Shown here: positions 1-7,276 of the stretch, piece after piece
Position numbering within the stretch: position 1 is the stretch's first letter
How the letters are laid out: every line of letters starts with the position of its first letter
DNA from: DATKZH01 sp964475955
GTDB lineage: Bacteria; Planctomycetota; Planctomycetia; Pirellulales; Thermoguttaceae
NCBI GenBank assembly: GCA_964475955.1
Contig: CAYYZY010000155.1
Coordinates: 1 to 19,026, forward strand
DNA: 19,026 nt
Reading direction: 5' to 3'
Made by a program: the position numbers and the translations under genes
The notes under the pieces: generated by a model
Told to the model about the DNA's origin: nothing
Databases searched by the model: none
The model's input: the letters and a program-made list of their open reading frames with translations, nothing else

Positions 1-2582
1 GCACTCGGGTACCGGGCGCGAATCGCCAGGGCGTTCTTGACGGCCGACGTGCAGCAGACGCGGCTGCAATACGGGCGTTCGTCGTCGCGCTGCTCGACGC
101 ACTGGATCATCACCACCGTGGCCCCGTCGTCCAGCTCCAGGGCGCCCCGGCCGAGGCGGTCGGAAAGCTCCAGTTGCGTGAGCACGCGCCGGCTCCGGCC
201 GTAGCCGTAGCTCTCAGGCTTCGCCTCCACGGCGCCCGTCGCCACGACGACCACCCCGTGCTCCACGGAAACGGGGTCGGGTCTCGTTTTCGGCTCCGCC
301 TTTTCGATCGTCGAGGTGAAGCTGCCGATGTGGCCGTCGACCTTCGACACCGACGAGCCGAGGTGCGTCGTGATGCGCGCGTGCTTTTCGACGCGCTCGA
401 TGGTTCGGGCGAGGAAGGCCTGGAGGTCGTCGCCGTCGAGCGTTGTGTGGAGCTGGCGCGCGGTGCCGCCCAGTTCCGGCTCCCTCTCGACGAGGTGGAC
501 GGGGAACCCCTGGTCGGCGATCGCCAGCGCGGCGGTCATCCCGGCGATGCCCCCGCCGACCACCAGGGCCGCGCGCCGCACGGGCACGGTCTCCTCGGCC
601 AGCGGTTTCAGGTTGGCCGCGCGCCCGGCGGCCATGCGGACCAGGTCGACGGCCTTCTCGGTGGCCCGTGGCGGTGCCCCGGGGTGGACCCAGGAGCACT
701 GGTCGCGGATGTTGGCCATTTCGAGGAGGTAGGGGTTGAGGCCGGCGTCGCGCAGCGTGTCGCGGAAGATCGGCTCGTGGGTTCGGGGCGTACACGAGGC
801 GATCACCACGCGGTTGAGCCGGTGGGCGGCGATCTTCTCCTGGATCGCCTGCTGGCTGTCGTCGGCGCAGGTGTAGACGTTCGACTCGGCAAACGCGACG
901 TGCGGCAGGTCGCGCGCCCGTCGGACGACCTCTTCCACGTCGACGACCGAGGCGATGTTCGAGCCGCAGTGGCAGACGAACACGCCCACGCGCGGCGGCT
1001 CGTCGGCCACTTCGCGCTCGGGCGGGTAGGCCTTGACCCGCACGCGCGAGCCCCGCGCCGGGGCCAGAAGCGCCATCGCCCGGCCGGCGGCCGCGCTGGC
1101 CTGCATCACCGTGTCGGGGACGTCTTTCGGCTCCTGGAACGCGCCGGCGACGAACACGCCGGGCCGCGACGTATCCAACGGGCTCAGCTCGCGCGTTTCG
1201 GCAAATCCCCACCGATTGAGTTCCAGGCCGATCCGTTCGGCCGCCTCCTTGAGCGACGGGCTCGGCTCCAGGCCGAGCGAGAGCACGACCATGTCGAACT
1301 CCTCTTCGACCTGCCGAACGCCTTCGTCGACGTGCACCAGCCGCAGGTTCCGCGTGCCGGGCATCTCGTACGTCCGCGAGATAAACGAGCGCACGTAGCG
1401 AATCCCGAGCTTCTCGGCCCGCGCGGAGTAGCGATCGAAGTCCTTGCCGAACGCCCGCAGGTCGAGGAAGAAGATGGTCACCTCGAGGCCGGGCTCGTGC
1501 TCCTTGGCGAGGATGGCTTCCTTGGTGGCGGCCATGCAGCAGACGCTCGAGCAGTAGTCGTTGCCGCACACCGAGTCGCGCGAGCCGACGCACTGGATGA
1601 ACGCCAGCCGCCGGGGCGGTTTGCCGTCGGAGGGGCGCACCACGTGCCCGCCCGTCGGACCCGAGGCCGACAGCAACCGCTCGAACTGCACGTTGGTGAC
1701 CACGTTCGCGTCGTGGCGGAAGCCGAACTCGCCGCGGCGGGTCGCGTCGAACGCCTCGAAGCCCGGCGTAAGCACCACGGCCCCCACCTCCAGGTCGACC
1801 GTGGCCTCCTCCTGGTCGTAGTCGATGGCCCCGGCCTGGCAGACCTCGGCGCAAAGCCCGCACTCGCCCGTGCGAAGGTGCACGCAGCTCTCCGCGTCGA
1901 TGACCGGAACGCGGGGCGACGCCTGGGGATGGGCCAGATCGATCGACGGCCGGGGCGTCTGGAAGGCGTCGTGGCCGGTCAGGTGGGGCTCGGGCCGGCG
2001 CGAGGCGATGGTCTTCAGGTCGATCGCCCCGGTCGGGCAGACGAGCGTACACGCGCCGCACGCCTGGCACTGGTCGCTCGGCTCGCCGAACGCCGTCGAG
2101 ACGACGCGGTCCGCCCCCCGCCCGAACAGGCTGATCGCCCCCCGCCCCATCAACTCATTGCACACGCGAACGCACAGGCCGCACAGGATGCAACTGCCGC
2201 CTTCGGTCGGCTCCAGCGTCGTCGACGCCGTGCCGTGCCGGCCGGCAAACTCGGCCAGCTCGGCCGATTCGGGGGCCTCGGCCAAGAGGAGTTCGAGGAT
2301 CGTGCTCCGCGACTCGCGCACCTGCGGCGTGTCGGTGCGCACCACCAGGTCCGTTTCCGCCGGGTAACTGCACGAGGCCACCAGCCGCGGGCCGCGAGGC
2401 GTGTCGATCTCGACCAGGCACACCCGGCACGCCCCGTACGGCGACAGCCCGCCCACGTGGCACAGCGTGGGAATCGCGATCCCCAGCCCGCGCGCCGCCT
2501 CGAGGATCGTGGTCCCCCGGGCGACCTCGGTGCGTCGGCCGTCGATGGTCAGGGCGACCCGGTCGGATGAGGAAGTGTCCAT
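1..2582 (-). CDS. NuoG-N / HdrA-C / second HdrA fusion protein (partial, runs off left edge)
   Basis: This is the largest subunit of the putative Hdr-NADH dehydrogenase complex; 860 codons are visible and the frame is still open at base 1. Residues 10-75 are a [2Fe-2S] ferredoxin like the NuoG/HoxU N-terminus (Cys41, 52, 55, 71). Two [4Fe-4S] motifs follow (Cys131/134/137/141 and Cys172/175/178/182). The His-Cys3 motif expected between them in NuoG is absent. From about residue 213 the protein becomes the C-terminal part of HdrA: a ferredoxin cluster (Cys233, 241, 244, 248), the CVGSRD...YCSSVCCM block (331-350) and the VFVAGAFQEPKDVPDT flavin-domain end (476-491). At residue 531 a second HdrA begins with its typical VGVFVCHCGSNIA start, has GGGIAG at 676-681, and lacks the ferredoxin insert. 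ATG at 2582 is chosen because the ferredoxin fold starts right after it. There is an 89-bp spacer from nuoF. Domain calls are firm; the electron route is inferred. Confidence 0.88.
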   Translation of the reverse strand, partial: MDTSSSDRVALTIDGRRTEVARGTTILEAARGLGIAIPTLCHVGGLSPYGACRVCLVEIDTPRGPRLVASCSYPAETDLVVRTDTPQVRESRSTILELLLAEAPESAELAEFAGRHGTASTTLEPTEGGSCILCGLCVRVCNELMGRGAISLFGRGADRVVSTAFGEPSDQCQACGACTLVCPTGAIDLKTIASRRPEPHLTGHDAFQTPRPSIDLAHPQASPRVPVIDAESCVHLRTGECGLCAEVCQAGAIDYDQEEATVDLEVGAVVLTPGFEAFDATRRGEFGFRHDANVVTNVQFERLLSASGPTGGHVVRPSDGKPPRRLAFIQCVGSRDSVCGNDYCSSVCCMAATKEAILAKEHEPGLEVTIFFLDLRAFGKDFDRYSARAEKLGIRYVRSFISRTYEMPGTRNLRLVHVDEGVRQVEEEFDMVVLSLGLEPSPSLKEAAERIGLELNRWGFAETRELSPLDTSRPGVFVAGAFQEPKDVPDTVMQASAAAGRAMALLAPARGSRVRVKAYPPEREVADEPPRVGVFVCHCGSNIASVVDVEEVVRRARDLPHVAFAESNVYTCADDSQQAIQEKIAAHRLNRVVIASCTPRTHEPIFRDTLRDAGLNPYLLEMANIRDQCSWVHPGAPPRATEKAVDLVRMAAGRAANLKPLAEETVPVRRAALVVGGGIAGMTAALAIADQGFPVHLVEREPELGGTARQLHTTLDGDDLQAFLARTIERVEKHARITTHLGSSVSKVDGHIGSFTSTIEKAEPKTRPDPVSVEHGVVVVATGAVEAKPESYGYGRSRRVLTQLELSDRLGRGALELDDGATVVMIQCVEQRDDERPYCSRVCCTSAVKNALAIRARYPS

Positions 2583-2671
2583 AATCAGCCTTCTGCCGCG
2601 AAGAACTTACGCGATAATCGCCTGTGCAATTCAGGGTGGCCGCACTGCTGCGATCGGAAATCGCTCCGTTT

Positions 2672-4585
2672 CTACTCGCTCACCACCGCCTCGACGGGGC
2701 ACACGTTGCGGCACGCGCCGCAGCGCGTGCACGCGGCCGGGTCGATCCGGTGGGCCGACTTCGCCTCGCCCGCGATCGCGCCCACGGGGCACACCTTGGC
2801 GCACTGTCCGCAACCGGTGCAGACCGCTTCGTCGATCCGCAGGGTGATCAGGTTGCGGCACACGCCGGCCGGGCACTTCTTGTCGCGAACGTGGGCCTCG
2901 AACTCCTCGGGGAAGTACCGCAGGGCCGTCAGCATCGGGTTGGGCGCCGTGGCGCCCAGGCCGCACAGGGACGACGACTTCACGGTTCGGGCGATCCGCT
3001 CCAACAGCGGCAGGTCGTCCTCGGGGCCCCGGCCTTCGCAGATTCGAGTGAGGATGCGCAGCATGTGCTTGGTCCCTTCGCGGCACGGGGCGCACTTGCC
3101 GCACGATTCGTCGGCCGTGAACGTGAGGAAGAACCGGGCCAGGTCGACCATGCACGTGCCCGAGTCGAGAACGATCATCCCGCCGGAGCCCATCATCGAG
3201 CCCGCCTCGGCGAGCCGATCGTAGTCGACGGGCAGGTCGAGCATGGCGGCGGGCAGGCATCCGCCCGAGGGCCCTCCGGTCTGCACGGCCTTGATCGGGC
3301 GCTTGCCCCTCATGCCGCCGCCGATCTCGAACACCATCTCCCGCAGCGAGATGCCCAGGGGGATCTCGACCAGCCCGGTGTTCTTCACCGCGCCGACCAG
3401 GGCGAAGACCGTGGTGCCCCGGTTCTCCCGCGTGCCGAGCGAAGCGTACCACTCGGCCCCGCGGCTGAGGATCGGGCCGACGCTGGCCAGCGTCTTCACA
3501 TTGTTGATCACGGTCGGCTGGCCCCACAATCCGCACACGGCCGGGTAAGGGGGGCGCGACCGCGGCTCGCCGCTGTGCCCCTCGATCGACGCGATCAGCG
3601 AAGTTTCCTCCCCGCACACGAACGCGCCGGCCCCGCGGCGGACCTTGATCCGGAACGAGAAGCCGGTGCCGAACACGTCGTCGCCCAGCACGCCGTGTTT
3701 CTCCGCTTCGGCGATCGCCCGGCTCATCGTCGACACGGCCAGCGGGTACTCGCTCCGCACGTAGACGTACCCCCGGCTCGCGCCGGCGGCGTACGCGGCG
3801 ATGAGCATTCCCTCGATGATCGCGTGCGGATCGCCCTCCAACACGCTGCGGTCCATGAACGCCCCGGGATCGCCCTCGTCGGCGTTGCAGATGACGTACT
3901 TCGCGTCGGCCGCGATGCCCCGGGCCGTTTGCCATTTCCGGCCGGTCGGGAACCCCGCGCCGCCTCGGCCGCGCAGCCCGGAGCGAAGCACCTCGTCGAT
4001 CACGGCCTCGGGCGTCATCGCGGTGAGGGCCCGCAGGGCGCCGCGGTAGGCTCCCCGGCCGACCGCCTCCTCGAACCGCAGCGGATCGATCGCCCCGCAG
4101 TTGCGCAGGATGACGCGCCGCTGCCGCCCGAAGAATTCGAGATCGCTCCAGAGCGGCACGGTGCCGAGGCCGTTCGTCGAGGCGGGGTAGTGGTGCATCC
4201 GGCCGGTGGCGACGTGCTCCTCGGCGGCCAGCCGGCACATCGCGTTTTTGGGCTTCAGGTCCTTCTCGGCGGCGTAGGCCGCGAGCAGGCGGCGGACCTT
4301 CGCGCCGGTCATGTCGCCGTAGGTGAGCCGGGGGCCGTCGGGAAGCACGAGGTCCACCAGCGGCTCACGCTGGCAGAACCCGATGCAGCCGGTGCGCGAC
4401 ACGACGGCGTCGAGCTTCAGCTCGTCGACGGCCTCGACCGCGGCCGCCTCGACCTCCGCCGCTCCCGCCGCCAGCCCGCAACTGGCCGCTCCGACCATGA
4501 TCTTCAGTCGATTCGGATACAGGGTGGCCTCGCCGGTCGCGCCGACGCGGTCGAGGTCGCCTGCGGTGCGGATGGGCTGGCTCAT
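2672..4585 (-). CDS. nuoF: NuoF/HydB-like NADH-binding subunit with C-terminal 2x[4Fe-4S] ferredoxin
   Basis: This 637-aa protein is the NADH- and FMN-binding subunit of a soluble NADH dehydrogenase module (NuoF/HoxF/HydB family). The N-terminus has a thioredoxin-like [2Fe-2S] domain (Cys36, Cys67, Cys71). The FMN/NADH fold shows GLRGRGGAGFPTGRKW (203-218), NADEGDPGAFMDR (234-246) and CGEETSL (324-330). The SLBB region is followed by the [4Fe-4S] motif ESCGKCAPC (Cys495, 498, 501, plus Cys541). Two more [4Fe-4S] motifs close the protein (Cys589/592/595/599 and Cys619/622/625/629), as in bifurcating hydrogenase HydB proteins. The ATG at 4585 overlaps the upstream hdrA-N/nuoE stop as ATGA, implying translational coupling. 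An upstream in-frame start at 4678 would run inside the previous gene and add a non-homologous leader. All expected cofactor ligands are present. Confidence 0.93.
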   Translation of the reverse strand: MSQPIRTAGDLDRVGATGEATLYPNRLKIMVGAASCGLAAGAAEVEAAAVEAVDELKLDAVVSRTGCIGFCQREPLVDLVLPDGPRLTYGDMTGAKVRRLLAAYAAEKDLKPKNAMCRLAAEEHVATGRMHHYPASTNGLGTVPLWSDLEFFGRQRRVILRNCGAIDPLRFEEAVGRGAYRGALRALTAMTPEAVIDEVLRSGLRGRGGAGFPTGRKWQTARGIAADAKYVICNADEGDPGAFMDRSVLEGDPHAIIEGMLIAAYAAGASRGYVYVRSEYPLAVSTMSRAIAEAEKHGVLGDDVFGTGFSFRIKVRRGAGAFVCGEETSLIASIEGHSGEPRSRPPYPAVCGLWGQPTVINNVKTLASVGPILSRGAEWYASLGTRENRGTTVFALVGAVKNTGLVEIPLGISLREMVFEIGGGMRGKRPIKAVQTGGPSGGCLPAAMLDLPVDYDRLAEAGSMMGSGGMIVLDSGTCMVDLARFFLTFTADESCGKCAPCREGTKHMLRILTRICEGRGPEDDLPLLERIARTVKSSSLCGLGATAPNPMLTALRYFPEEFEAHVRDKKCPAGVCRNLITLRIDEAVCTGCGQCAKVCPVGAIAGEAKSAHRIDPAACTRCGACRNVCPVEAVVSE

Positions 4586-5496
4586 GCGAATTGCTCCAGG
4601 ATCCGGCCGACGCGGTCGAGTTTCATCTTGCCGAACGTGACGCCGTCGATCCGCATCGCCGGGGCCAGCGCGCAGCAACCGATGCAGCGGACCGTGCGCA
4701 GCGTGAACCGCCGCTGCTTATCCGTGCCGCCCGGGCCAACGCCCAACTCCTCCTCCAAACGCTCCACCAGAAGCCCCGAACCGCGCACGAAGCAGGCCGT
4801 GCCCAGGCAGACCTCGATCACGTGGCGACCCACCGGCTTCAGGCTGAACGCGTTGTAGAAGCTGGCCACGCGGAGGATCTCGGCCAGCGGAATCCCCAAG
4901 CGATGCGCCAACGCTTCGAGCATCGGGCGCGGGAGATACCCCCGCGCGTCGTTGAGGTCCTGGAGCACGGGCAGGAGCGGCGCCGGGTCGTCGGCGTGCC
5001 GGGCGAGCGCGTCGTCGAGCCACGCGCGGTCGTCGGCGTCGCCTGGTTCGGACGGGGGCCCCGGCGCGACCGGCTGGGGGACGTTCCGCACCGGGCAGGC
5101 CTCCCAGCAGTCGCCGCAGCCGATGCACCTCTCCGGGTCGACGTACCGGGGGCGCCGGCGCACCGCGGCCTTGAAATGGCCGGGCCCGCCGTCGAGCCTC
5201 GTCACGTCGGCCATGGTCAGCACGTCGATGTTCAGGTCGCGCAGGCACTCCACCAACTTGGGCGAAATGATGCACGTGGCGCAGTCGCCGGTGGGGAACG
5301 TCTTGTCGAGCCGGGCCATGCCGCCACCGATCGTGGGGCTCTCTTCCACCAGGTGGACGCGGAACCCGGCCGCCGACAGATCGAGCGCCGCCTGGATTCC
5401 GGCCACCCCCCCGCCGCACACCATCACCGCCCCGCACGGCTCACGGCCGTCGGACGGGGACGCGGCGTCGCCTGTCGATTGACGGTTGGTGATCAT
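4582..5496 (-). CDS. HdrA N-terminal half fused to NuoE-like [2Fe-2S] subunit
   Basis: This 304-aa fusion joins two normally unrelated subunits. Residues 22-138 match the core of HdrA: a Rossmann FAD motif CGGGVAGIQAALDL (27-40), the second glycine pair IGGGMA (56-61), the HdrA signature DCATCIISPK (71-80), and one [4Fe-4S] motif CIGCGDCWEACPV (Cys124/127/130/134). The HdrA match then stops. After a Pro/Asp-rich linker (138-170), residues 172-304 are a NuoE/HoxE thioredoxin-like [2Fe-2S] domain with Cys230, Cys235, Cys271 and Cys275. The N-terminal VFVCHCG domain of HdrA is missing. The rest of this HdrA is found in the protein encoded two genes downstream. The start at 5496 has a GAAGGTG ribosome site (5501-5507) four bases upstream. 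The gene follows hdrB by 45 bp and overlaps nuoF by 4 bp. Confidence 0.9.
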   Translation of the reverse strand: MITNRQSTGDAASPSDGREPCGAVMVCGGGVAGIQAALDLSAAGFRVHLVEESPTIGGGMARLDKTFPTGDCATCIISPKLVECLRDLNIDVLTMADVTRLDGGPGHFKAAVRRRPRYVDPERCIGCGDCWEACPVRNVPQPVAPGPPSEPGDADDRAWLDDALARHADDPAPLLPVLQDLNDARGYLPRPMLEALAHRLGIPLAEILRVASFYNAFSLKPVGRHVIEVCLGTACFVRGSGLLVERLEEELGVGPGGTDKQRRFTLRTVRCIGCCALAPAMRIDGVTFGKMKLDRVGRILEQFA

Positions 5497-5500
5497 CGTA

Positions 5501-5507
5501 CACCTTC
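5501..5507 (-). promoter_or_regulatory. Ribosome binding site GAAGGTG for hdrA-N/nuoE
   Basis: On the minus strand GAAGGTG lies four bases before the ATG at 5496. It supports that start over internal ones, even though the first 20 residues are low-complexity and outside the HdrA match. Confidence 0.55.
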
Positions 5508-5541
5508 GGTCTTGTGGCCTTCTTTCTTTCCGATAATCGCG

Positions 5542-6438
5542 TCAACCCTCGACCGCCGACCCGGCTCCCGCAAGCAGCGCGTCGGCCTTCGTGGTCAGCG
5601 CTTCCAGCCCGACCTCCTTCGGCATCAGGCCCAGCGCGAGGCCCAGAAGCTGCGTGACGTAGAGCACCGGCGTGTCGGGCAGGTCGCCGTGGGCCTTCTT
5701 GGCGTCGGCCTGGCGCAGGTCGAGGTTGACCTGGCACAACGGGCAGGCGACCGCCAGGCACTGCGCCCCCGCCTCGCGGGCCATCGCCAGCAGCTTGTGG
5801 CCCAGGCGCGCGACCACCGCGGCGTTCGTCATCGAGAGACTCGCCCCGCAGCACTCCGTCTTCAGCGGCCACTCGACCGGCTCCGCCCCGGCCGCCTCCA
5901 GAACGTCTTCCATCACGCGGGGGTGCTCGGGATCGTCGAACGCGACGACCTCGGGCGGGCGCGTCAGCAGGCAGCCGTAATAGCACGCCACACGAAGGCC
6001 GGCAAGCGGCCGCTTCACCCGGGCGGCGATCTTCGCCGGTCCCAGGTCGTGGGCGAGCACGTCGAGCACGTGGCGGACCGGCACGCTCCCGTCGTACGCC
6101 TCTCCGGTGATCCGCTCGGCCCGTGCCCGCTCGGCGGGATCGCTCTCGATCTTGTGATTCGCCGTGCGCAGCCGGGCGTAGCACGAGGCGCACGCGGCCA
6201 GCACCGGCATGCCCATCGTTTGGGCCTTTTGGAGATTCACGGCCGGCAGGGCCACCGACAAGGCGCCGCTGGTGCTGTGGCCGGGCGTCGACCCGCAGCA
6301 GACCCAGTCGGGAATCTCCTCCAGCCTAACGCCGAGCGCACGGCAGACCGCGCGTGTCGACCGGTCGAAGTCCCACGCCGTCGACTCCAGGCTACAGCCC
6401 GGATAGTACGCGTAAGCCACTGCGTCCCCACGCGTCAT
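5542..6438 (-). CDS. hdrB: HdrB-like heterodisulfide reductase subunit (two CCG domains)
   Basis: This 298-aa protein belongs to the HdrB family of cysteine-rich-domain proteins, which bind two non-cubane [4Fe-4S] clusters and reduce disulfides or related acceptors in the cytoplasm. Both CCG repeats are intact: Cys15, Cys47-Cys48-Gly, Cys83-x2-Cys86, then Cys152/156, Cys196-Cys197-Gly, Cys232-x2-Cys235. The conserved start AYYPGCSL follows residue 9. The ATG at 6438 has GGAGG (6445-6449) six bases upstream. An in-frame extension to 6549 would be encoded by simple repeats and is rejected. The gene lies between hdrC and hdrA-N/nuoE. The physiological acceptor is unknown: CoM-S-S-CoB is unlikely in a bacterium, so an alternative disulfide or a direct electron relay is inferred. 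Confidence 0.93.
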   Translation of the reverse strand: MTRGDAVAYAYYPGCSLESTAWDFDRSTRAVCRALGVRLEEIPDWVCCGSTPGHSTSGALSVALPAVNLQKAQTMGMPVLAACASCYARLRTANHKIESDPAERARAERITGEAYDGSVPVRHVLDVLAHDLGPAKIAARVKRPLAGLRVACYYGCLLTRPPEVVAFDDPEHPRVMEDVLEAAGAEPVEWPLKTECCGASLSMTNAAVVARLGHKLLAMAREAGAQCLAVACPLCQVNLDLRQADAKKAHGDLPDTPVLYVTQLLGLALGLMPKEVGLEALTTKADALLAGAGSAVEG

Positions 6439-6540
6439 CCGCGTCCTCCGCGAAAAGGTTAAGGGTTGAGTAATGAGTGGTGAGTGGCGAGTATTCGTGG
6501 CAAGGGCGCCTATTGCCCGCCCGACGCCCCTTCCTCCTTC
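6439..6540. other. Low-complexity spacer between hdrC and hdrB
   Basis: The 128-bp spacer between hdrC and hdrB is made of short-period sequence. A CGCGGA-type stretch (about 6431-6453) is followed by TTAAGGGTTGAG and by imperfect repeats of GAGTGG/GAGTGA (about 6465-6490). The 7-bp minisatellite listed separately follows. No gene or clear promoter is seen. Confidence 0.6.
6445..6449 (-). promoter_or_regulatory. Ribosome binding site GGAGG for hdrB
   Basis: GGAGG on the minus strand lies six bases from the ATG at 6438 and fixes the hdrB start. It sits in a low-complexity stretch built from GGA and CGCGGA steps, so the ribosome site appears to be part of the repetitive spacer. Confidence 0.6.
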
Positions 6541-6575
6541 ATCCTTCATCCTTCATCCTTCATCCTTCATCCTTC
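6541..6575. repeat. 7-bp minisatellite, five perfect ATCCTTC copies
   Basis: Five perfect tandem copies of ATCCTTC on the plus strand (GAAGGAT on the minus strand) run from 6541 to 6575, with decayed copies on both sides. The fourth and fifth copies contain the TGA stop of hdrC at 6567-6569. Read on the minus strand the array gives a stop in every frame within 21 bases and repeatedly offers AAGGA and ATG. Confidence 0.95.
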
Positions 6576-7121
6576 CTCTTCCTCCGCCCGGCGGAAGAGC
6601 TCGCGCATGCGCCGGGCGTCGGCGCTTCGGCGGGGGAGCAGCGTGATCTTGCCCTTGGCCAGCATCTGGGGGAACTTGGCGACGTCGGAGAACAGGTCGC
6701 CGCTGCGAAGCTTGTAGGCGGCCATCATCCCCAGCTCGAACACCCGGCCGTGACGGCGCACGCTCTCCAGGAACGACCGATTGAACTTCCCGCCCCGGGC
6801 GTCGCCCAGGGCCGCCTTGCGCCGGACGGCCATCCTGCGCAGGGCGTCCATCACGGCGGCGACGTCGATCCCCATCGGGCAGCGCGTGGTGCAGGCCTCG
6901 CACGACGCGCACAGCCAGATCGCGCGCGACGCGAGCACCTCCCGCTCGGCGCCCAGGTGCACCAGTCGCATGACCTGGCTCGAAAGCAGGTCCATCTCAG
7001 GGGCCGTCGGGCAGCCGGCCGAGCATTTGTGGCACTGGAAGCACGCCCCGACCGGCGTGCCGCTTTGCCGCTCGACCTCCTCCAGAAACGCCGTGCTCTG
7101 CCAGGCGATTGTTTCCGCCAT
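6567..7121 (-). CDS. hdrC: HdrC-like 2x[4Fe-4S] electron-transfer subunit
   Basis: This 184-aa protein is the HdrC partner that carries electrons from HdrA to HdrB. Two classical cluster motifs are present: Cys27/30/33/37 (ACFQCHKCSAGCP) and Cys71/74/77/81 (CASCEACTTRCP). A helical tail follows and ends in an acidic run before the stop. The ATG at 7121 is chosen because the protein then opens as HdrC proteins usually do. The in-frame extension to 7193 would be translated from the adjacent inverted-repeat element and shows no homology. A GGGAG-like ribosome site lies shortly upstream. The stop codon lies inside the 7-bp minisatellite. Confidence 0.92.
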   Translation of the reverse strand: MAETIAWQSTAFLEEVERQSGTPVGACFQCHKCSAGCPTAPEMDLLSSQVMRLVHLGAEREVLASRAIWLCASCEACTTRCPMGIDVAAVMDALRRMAVRRKAALGDARGGKFNRSFLESVRRHGRVFELGMMAAYKLRSGDLFSDVAKFPQMLAKGKITLLPRRSADARRMRELFRRAEEEEG

Positions 7122-7146
7122 CACGAGGCTCCCGATAGGGCACACC

Positions 7147-7240
7147 GTAGGGTGGGTCGAGGTACGCGAGACCCACGCACCCCACCCAGCCAAAACACCT
7201 CAATCCTGACGCGTGGGTCTCGTACCTCGACCCACCCTAC
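7147..7240. repeat. Long inverted-repeat element A (GTAGGGTGGGTCGAGG family)
   Basis: The left arm 7147-7178 and right arm 7211-7240 are reverse complements over 30 positions, apart from a 2-base CG insertion in the left arm, with a 32-base centre. Each arm starts or ends at GTAGGGTGGGT and contains its own smaller palindrome (GGGTC...GACCC). The element fills the spacer between the glutamate synthase gene and hdrC. It resembles REP/BIME-type dispersed palindromes, is related to the element at 10073-10145, and could fold strongly in the polycistronic mRNA. Confidence 0.9.
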
Positions 7241-7276
7241 AGGTTGCGCGGCGCGCGCCTTGCGCGCCCACGGCTG

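Noticed and set aside
174..4858. Very long plus-strand open frames (174-2570, 2624-4858 and similar up to about 14,900) antisense to the redox genes
   Set aside because: They are shadows caused by high GC. Their translations are Arg/Ala/Gly/His-rich with no family motifs, while the minus-strand frames carry complete cofactor motifs.
6439..6549. N-terminal extension of HdrB to 6549
   Set aside because: It is encoded by simple-sequence spacer including the 7-bp array; a good GGAGG precedes the ATG at 6438.
7122..7193. N-terminal extension of HdrC to 7193
   Set aside because: The extra 24 residues are translated from inverted-repeat element A and are not homologous; the ATG at 7121 gives a normal HdrC.
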